From contig JBEKCD010000004.1 in NCBI GenBank assembly GCA_050015055.1, positions 62,001 to 126,000 of the forward strand: DNA of 64,000 nt. Direction: 5' to 3'. The notes beneath the pieces are model-generated. The model was not told where the DNA came from. It made no database searches and saw nothing but the letters and a program-made list of their open reading frames with translations. Each line of letters opens with the position of its first letter. The first letter of the stretch is position 1. Source of the DNA: JBEKCD01 sp050015055 (GTDB taxonomy: Archaea > Thermoproteota > Bathyarchaeia > Bathyarchaeales > Bathycorpusculaceae). The translations under genes and the position numbers were made by a program. Positions 59,866-64,000 of this stretch are shown in pieces.

Positions 59866-62232
59866 ATGAAAGACAGGATTAGAAAGCTGAGAGAACGCAG
59901 CGTTAGCACTAAACCATACATCACGCCGGAAAGGGCCGTTCTAATAACGGAGTTTTACGCTGGCGAAGGCGCCAGTCAGTCAGCGTCTACACCCGTGAAA
60001 AGAGCCCTTGTCCTGAAGTACCTGCTTGAACACAAGCAGATATTCATCGATGACGGCGAGCTCATCGTTGGCGAGAGAGGACCTGCTCCGAAGGCCGTTC
60101 CCACTTACCCGGAGATATGTTGCCACAGCCTTCAAGATCTCGAAATTCTCAATTCGCGGAAGAAAACACGCTTTGTGGTGGATAAAGAAACTAGGAGAAC
60201 ATACGAAGACAAGATCATACATTTCTGGAAGGGTAAATCAATAAGGGAAATGATTTTTGGTAACATGTCCGAAGAATGGAAGGCCGCCTACGAAGCTGGA
60301 GTGTTCACAGAGTTTCTTGAGCAGAGAGCCCCAGGTCACACGGTTCTCGACGACAAAATCTACCGGAAAGGCATCCTTGACTTCAAGAAGGACATTAAGA
60401 AGAGCATGGGAAGCCTCGATTTTCTGAATGATCCTGAAGCACTCAAAAAGATGGAAGAACTCAAGGCTATGGAAATCGCCGCAGACGCCTTGATCCGCTA
60501 CGCCGAGCGACACGCCAGGAAGGCCAGAGAGATGGCAAAGAACGAGAAAGATCCGACAAGAAGAAAAGAGCTTGAAAAGATGGCAGAGGCCTGCTCTCAC
60601 GTTCCGGCTAACGCGCCTCGCGACTTCTGGGAGGCTCTGCAGTCCTATTGGTTTGTTCATCTAGGAGTCATATCGGAACTCAACCCGTGGGATTCATTCA
60701 GTCCCGGCAGGCTTGATCAGCACCTGTACCCGTTCTACAAACGGGGCTTGGAGCAAGGCACGTTAGCGAAGGAAGAAGCCAAAGAGCTTCTGGAATTGTT
60801 CTGGATAAAATTCAACAATCAACCCGCCCCGCCCAAAGTCGGCGTTACAGCGGAAGAGAGCAGCACCTACAACGACTTTGCTCTGATAAACGCGGGCGGC
60901 GTGAAGGCCGACGGCTCGGACGGCGTGAACGAGCTCTCGTACCTGATGCTTGATGTTGTGGAAGAAATGAGACTGATCCAGCCTAGTTCCATGGTTCAAA
61001 TCAGCAAGAAAACTCCCGACAGTTTTGTGAAGAAGGCCGTGGAGGTCATAAGAGAAGGCTTCGGACAGCCCTCAGTCTTCAACACGGACGCAATAATCCA
61101 AGAACTCCTGCGGCAGGGAAAATCGATAGAGGACGCGAGAAACGGAGGAGCGAGCGGATGCGTGGAAGCGGGGGCCTTCGGAAAAGAAAGCTACATCCTC
61201 ACGGGATACTTCAACCTAACTAAAATCTTAGAAATCGTCTTGAACAACGGTGTAGACCCAAGGACGAAAAGAAAGATCGGCCTAGAAACCGGGGACGCTT
61301 CAGACTTCAGTTCTTTCGACGAACTCATCGGCGCGTATGAGAAGCAACTAAACTACTTTGTCGACGTCAAAATCAAGGGTAACAACATAATAGAGAGGCT
61401 GTACGCCGAGCATCTTCCAACGCCCTTCCTGTCACTCCTAATAAGCGATTGCGTGCAGAAAGGAAAAGACTACAGCGATGGCGGCGCTAGGTACAACACC
61501 AACTATATCCAGGGCGTAGGGCTCGGAACGATAACTGATTCTTTGACAGCGATTAAACACGAGGTCTTTGACGAGAAAAACGCCAAGATGAAGAACCTGC
61601 TCAAGGCTCTGCACGCCAACTTTGACGGGCACGAGAACCTTCGCCAAGCGCTCCTGAACAAGACGCCCAAGTACGGCAACGACGACGATTACGCGGACGA
61701 CATCATGAGAACCGTGTTTGAGATTTACTATCGTGCAGTGGACGGAAGACCGAACACCAAGGGAGGCTGCCACAGAATAAACCTCCTGCCGACTACGGTT
61801 CACGTCTACTTCGGAAAAGTATTGGGCGCAACGCCTGACGGAAGAAAAGCAGGTGAACCCGTCTCCGAGGGCGTCTCACCCGTCCAGGGAGCAGACAGAA
61901 AAGGCCCCACAGCAGTGATAAAATCGGTTTCAAAGATAGATCACATCAGAACAGGCGGAACTCTTCTCAACCAAAAATTCGCCCCCGAACTGCTCGAAGA
62001 CGAGCAGGGGATGGACAAGCTGGGCCATCTCATACGCACGTACTTCAAGCTTGACGGCCACCACATCCAGTTTAACGTCATAAACGCGGAGACCCTTCGA
62101 GACGCACAGAAACACCCCGAAAAGTACACGGACCTCTTAGTGAGGGTTGCAGGATACAGCGACTACTTCGTTGACCTAAGCACTGAGCTTCAGAATGAAA
62201 TCATCAAGAGAACAGAGCACAAATCGTTCTAA
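59866..62232 (+). CDS. Glycyl radical enzyme, arylacetate-decarboxylase-like
   Basis: The 788-residue protein has the catalytic Cys432 in GASGCVEAGAFGKES with Glu434, and the radical Gly763 in RVAGYSDYF near the C-terminus. The C-V-E-x-G-x-F-G-K-E pattern is closest, from memory, to 4-hydroxyphenylacetate and indoleacetate decarboxylases, rather than PFL (C-C) or choline/glycerol enzymes (CVEP). The position after CVE is Ala where those usually have Thr. No HPAD small subunit is nearby. The product could be a cresol, skatole or a new reaction. ATG 59866 follows AGGAGG. Confidence 0.88.
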   Translation: MKDRIRKLRERSVSTKPYITPERAVLITEFYAGEGASQSASTPVKRALVLKYLLEHKQIFIDDGELIVGERGPAPKAVPTYPEICCHSLQDLEILNSRKKTRFVVDKETRRTYEDKIIHFWKGKSIREMIFGNMSEEWKAAYEAGVFTEFLEQRAPGHTVLDDKIYRKGILDFKKDIKKSMGSLDFLNDPEALKKMEELKAMEIAADALIRYAERHARKAREMAKNEKDPTRRKELEKMAEACSHVPANAPRDFWEALQSYWFVHLGVISELNPWDSFSPGRLDQHLYPFYKRGLEQGTLAKEEAKELLELFWIKFNNQPAPPKVGVTAEESSTYNDFALINAGGVKADGSDGVNELSYLMLDVVEEMRLIQPSSMVQISKKTPDSFVKKAVEVIREGFGQPSVFNTDAIIQELLRQGKSIEDARNGGASGCVEAGAFGKESYILTGYFNLTKILEIVLNNGVDPRTKRKIGLETGDASDFSSFDELIGAYEKQLNYFVDVKIKGNNIIERLYAEHLPTPFLSLLISDCVQKGKDYSDGGARYNTNYIQGVGLGTITDSLTAIKHEVFDEKNAKMKNLLKALHANFDGHENLRQALLNKTPKYGNDDDYADDIMRTVFEIYYRAVDGRPNTKGGCHRINLLPTTVHVYFGKVLGATPDGRKAGEPVSEGVSPVQGADRKGPTAVIKSVSKIDHIRTGGTLLNQKFAPELLEDEQGMDKLGHLIRTYFKLDGHHIQFNVINAETLRDAQKHPEKYTDLLVRVAGYSDYFVDLSTELQNEIIKRTEHKSF

Positions 62233-62393
62233 ACGGCAAGTCCTAAGAAGCTCAAAGCTAGTGATTTGGGTCTGAAAAAGAGATGTGTGGAACCGGAGAA
62301 GCTAGTACTCTAGTCGAGGGCGTGCTTGTCTACGCCTGTCCAGAAGTGTAGAATTAAATAACTTAGCGTACTCGTAGGTTTCAGGGAAACCAT

Positions 62394-63500
62394 ATGAGCG
62401 ACATGAACAGTGAAAGGCAACGAGCAGAAATCTTCGACATCTTGAGCCATCCTGTGCGAATAAGAATATTGAAAACGCTCAGCCGAAAGCCAATGAGCTT
62501 TTCTGAACTGAAAAAAGAAACAAGCATCGAAAGCAGCGGGCACCTAGACTTTCACATGAACAAACTCGATGGCCTGATAAAAAGTGATGAAAACGGCAGG
62601 TACGTTCTGTCAGACCAGGGAAAAGACGCATTATTTACGTTGGAGAAAGTGGAAGAGTATGCGAACGACGAACAAAAGACCATGGGACGCTCAGCTTTGG
62701 CTCCCAGAAAAGTTGTTATGGCAATGTTATGTTTGTCGATAATCATCCTTGCGGCAGGTGTCTATGCTTCCGACATCAAGTTGTCAGTGAGTTATGTCAC
62801 TACGCAAGACCAGTACTTCTATACACTTACACAAGGCGACGTAAACACTCCAGAAGGTGTAGTATTTGGACCCAATAACTTCTCTGTACCTGCAGAATCT
62901 GTTTTCAGCTTTACGAATGCCGTGGTGGAAAATTATACACCGTTAGACGAATCTGGGTTTGACTGGGTCAAGACAGTGGCAGCTCTACCGCTAAGCAATG
63001 AAACCTTCAATCAGTCAAGCTACAGTGTTTTCAACGTTGAGATAAGTCACTCAGAGCGGATGACCGCAGTTTTTGTTATCAGAGGCCCAATTGGTTCAAA
63101 ACTCTATGAAGAGTTATTTGATGTTTCGGCAGGTAGAGGTGATTTCGATTTGCCTTTCTCGGCTCCTGTTTCAGAGTATGGCAACTATACCTTGTCGATA
63201 GCAAACTTGACGAACCAGACTCTGGCGGGAAATCTGAAAGTCTATTGTTCACCGATCACTGAAACGGCGGAGCCTGTCGTGGGAAACTTGACCTTTAGTT
63301 CCGGCCCACGATTAGTAACCGCGATATACTCGGTGCCGGTAATTCTTGAGTCAGAAATATCCGTGAAACCGTATCTCATTCTGGGCCAATTGGTTTCCTA
63401 CGCATCATTGGTTGCGATAGGTGCCTTATCCATGGTTGTCGTAGGCAGAAGGCGGCCGCTCAAGAAGGAAATTAGATGCGTTAACCCAAGTCCTAGTTGA
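62394..63500 (+). CDS. Membrane-anchored winged-helix protein with extracellular domain
   Basis: The 368-residue protein has an ArsR-like winged helix (about 8-80: FDILSHPVRIRILKTLSRKP). A membrane helix follows (about 104-124), then a beta-rich outside domain with many N-glycosylation sites (about 125-320), and a second membrane helix (about 330-352) with a basic tail. It follows the glycyl radical operon in the same direction after 161 bases and could be its sensor-regulator, which is inferred. Confidence 0.72.
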   Translation: MSDMNSERQRAEIFDILSHPVRIRILKTLSRKPMSFSELKKETSIESSGHLDFHMNKLDGLIKSDENGRYVLSDQGKDALFTLEKVEEYANDEQKTMGRSALAPRKVVMAMLCLSIIILAAGVYASDIKLSVSYVTTQDQYFYTLTQGDVNTPEGVVFGPNNFSVPAESVFSFTNAVVENYTPLDESGFDWVKTVAALPLSNETFNQSSYSVFNVEISHSERMTAVFVIRGPIGSKLYEELFDVSAGRGDFDLPFSAPVSEYGNYTLSIANLTNQTLAGNLKVYCSPITETAEPVVGNLTFSSGPRLVTAIYSVPVILESEISVKPYLILGQLVSYASLVAIGALSMVVVGRRRPLKKEIRCVNPSPS

Positions 63501-63521
63501 TTAGTGTTTCAAGCCCATGCA

Positions 63522-63531
63522 AGCGCGCGCC
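63522..63531. repeat. GC-alternating motif AGCGCGCGCC
   Basis: Recurrent motif in the 41-base gap between two convergent genes. Confidence 0.45.
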
Positions 63532-63541
63532 AGCAGTCTCT

Positions 63542-64000
63542 CTACTCTTCTGTTCTGTGGCAAGCCACAAGATGCCCAGGTTTGACGGTGACGAGTTCCG
63601 GCTCAGCTTCCTTGCATTTTTCTTCTGCGTATGGGCATCTCGTGTGAAAACGGCAGCCAGATGGAATGTTTATGGCTGAAGGCACTTCGCCCTTAAGCTC
63701 AGCTGAGATTCGTTTTCGTTCAGGGTTCGGTACAGGGATGGCGGACATCAGGGCATGTGTGTACGGGTGTATCGGGTTTGAGAAGATCTCTTGCTTTTCT
63801 CCCATTTCGACAATTTTTCCAAGGTACATTATGGCAATCCTGTCTGAAATGTACTTGGCGATTGCCAGATCATGTGTTATGAAGAGGTAGGTGAGCCCTA
63901 AATCTTTTCTTAATTCCAACATGAGATCAATTATCGTCGTTCTTAGTGAAACGTCAATCATCGAGACAGGCTCGTCTGCAACGATGAATTCGGGTTCAAG
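63542..64000 (-). CDS. ABC transporter ATP-binding protein, oligopeptide/dipeptide type (5' end cut by window)
   Basis: The visible C-terminal 152 residues include the end of Walker B (EFIVADEPVS), the switch histidine (FITHDLAIA) and the Opp/Dpp-type C-terminal domain NPIHPYTHALMSAIP, with cysteines CRFHTRCPYAEEKC that can bind an Fe-S cluster. The N-terminal half, with Walker A, lies beyond base 64000 on the right. It would energise peptide or sugar uptake. Confidence 0.9.
   Translation of the reverse strand, partial: LEPEFIVADEPVSMIDVSLRTTIIDLMLELRKDLGLTYLFITHDLAIAKYISDRIAIMYLGKIVEMGEKQEIFSNPIHPYTHALMSAIPVPNPERKRISAELKGEVPSAINIPSGCRFHTRCPYAEEKCKEAEPELVTVKPGHLVACHRTEE

Overview
The window reads as archaeal chromosome. 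It carries archaeal or archaeal/eukaryotic-type ribosomal proteins (S15, S17e, S25e), an archaeal histone, a multi-OB-fold RPA, a proteasome beta subunit, the KEOPS genes kae1, bud32 and pcc1, NadM, an F420 ligase (CofE) and a TFE-beta-like factor with an Fe-S cysteine motif. A histone together with TFE-beta and a crenarchaeal-type inactive proteasome beta subunit points to the TACK group. HdrABC next to acyl-CoA dehydrogenase and ETF, an arylacetate-decarboxylase-like glycyl radical enzyme and several membrane-anchored winged-helix proteins make a Bathyarchaeia-like organism the best guess. This is inference; no 16S rRNA is present.

Layout. 0-8.6 kb: RPA, two DUF131-type membrane proteins, a 39-residue membrane microprotein, Hsp20, a phosphoesterase, an IMPase/FBPase-family enzyme, small winged-helix proteins, a LmbE deacetylase and a ROK kinase. 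8.7-11.5 kb: a regulator, a type IV pilin-like protein, a coiled-coil protein and two Roadblock-like proteins. 12.1-18 kb: pcc1 - DHH phosphoesterase - S15, a GT2 glycosyltransferase, and rdgB - bud32 - kae1. 18-19.3 kb: a TnpB element without the zinc ribbon of its nuclease domain, next to an extra copy of the element end. 19.4-23.9 kb: TFE-beta - rlmE - DUF4152-like - SpoIIM-like, then nadC and a GT28-type glycosyltransferase. 24-28.7 kb: a probable integrated element (tyrosine recombinase, membrane and surface proteins, Zn-finger and HTH proteins, a repeat-rich possible origin or operator). 28.7-34.2 kb: AMMECR1 - psmB, then a decayed NosD-like gene and an intact HTH-TM-beta-helix-dockerin fusion. 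34.6-49.2 kb: DNA repair, NAD and F420 genes, glycerate metabolism, aminotransferases, ribosomal proteins, histone, TatD, cyclic 2,3-diphosphoglycerate synthetase and DegT. 49.2-58.9 kb: hdrA-hdrC-hdrB - acyl-CoA dehydrogenase facing etfB-etfA, a class V aminotransferase, an M24 peptidase and a 5'-truncated DUF126 remnant. 58.9-64 kb: a glycyl radical enzyme with its activase, a membrane-bound winged-helix regulator and a cut-off ABC transporter ATPase.

How the genes fit together. Acyl-CoA dehydrogenase, ETF and HdrABC suggest acyl-CoA oxidation with electrons passed to a thiol/disulfide or ferredoxin-linked Hdr complex. The class V aminotransferase, the hydroxyacid dehydrogenase and glycerate 2-kinase can form a serine/hydroxypyruvate/glycerate/2-phosphoglycerate route. 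The glycyl radical enzyme indicates anaerobic life.

A recurring feature is a GC-alternating palindrome, TAGCGCGCGCTA and variants. It sits mostly between genes or on stop codons and is densest at 25.6-33.7 kb. No rRNA, intact tRNA or CRISPR array was seen. Homology calls come from motif and family recognition only; no search was run.
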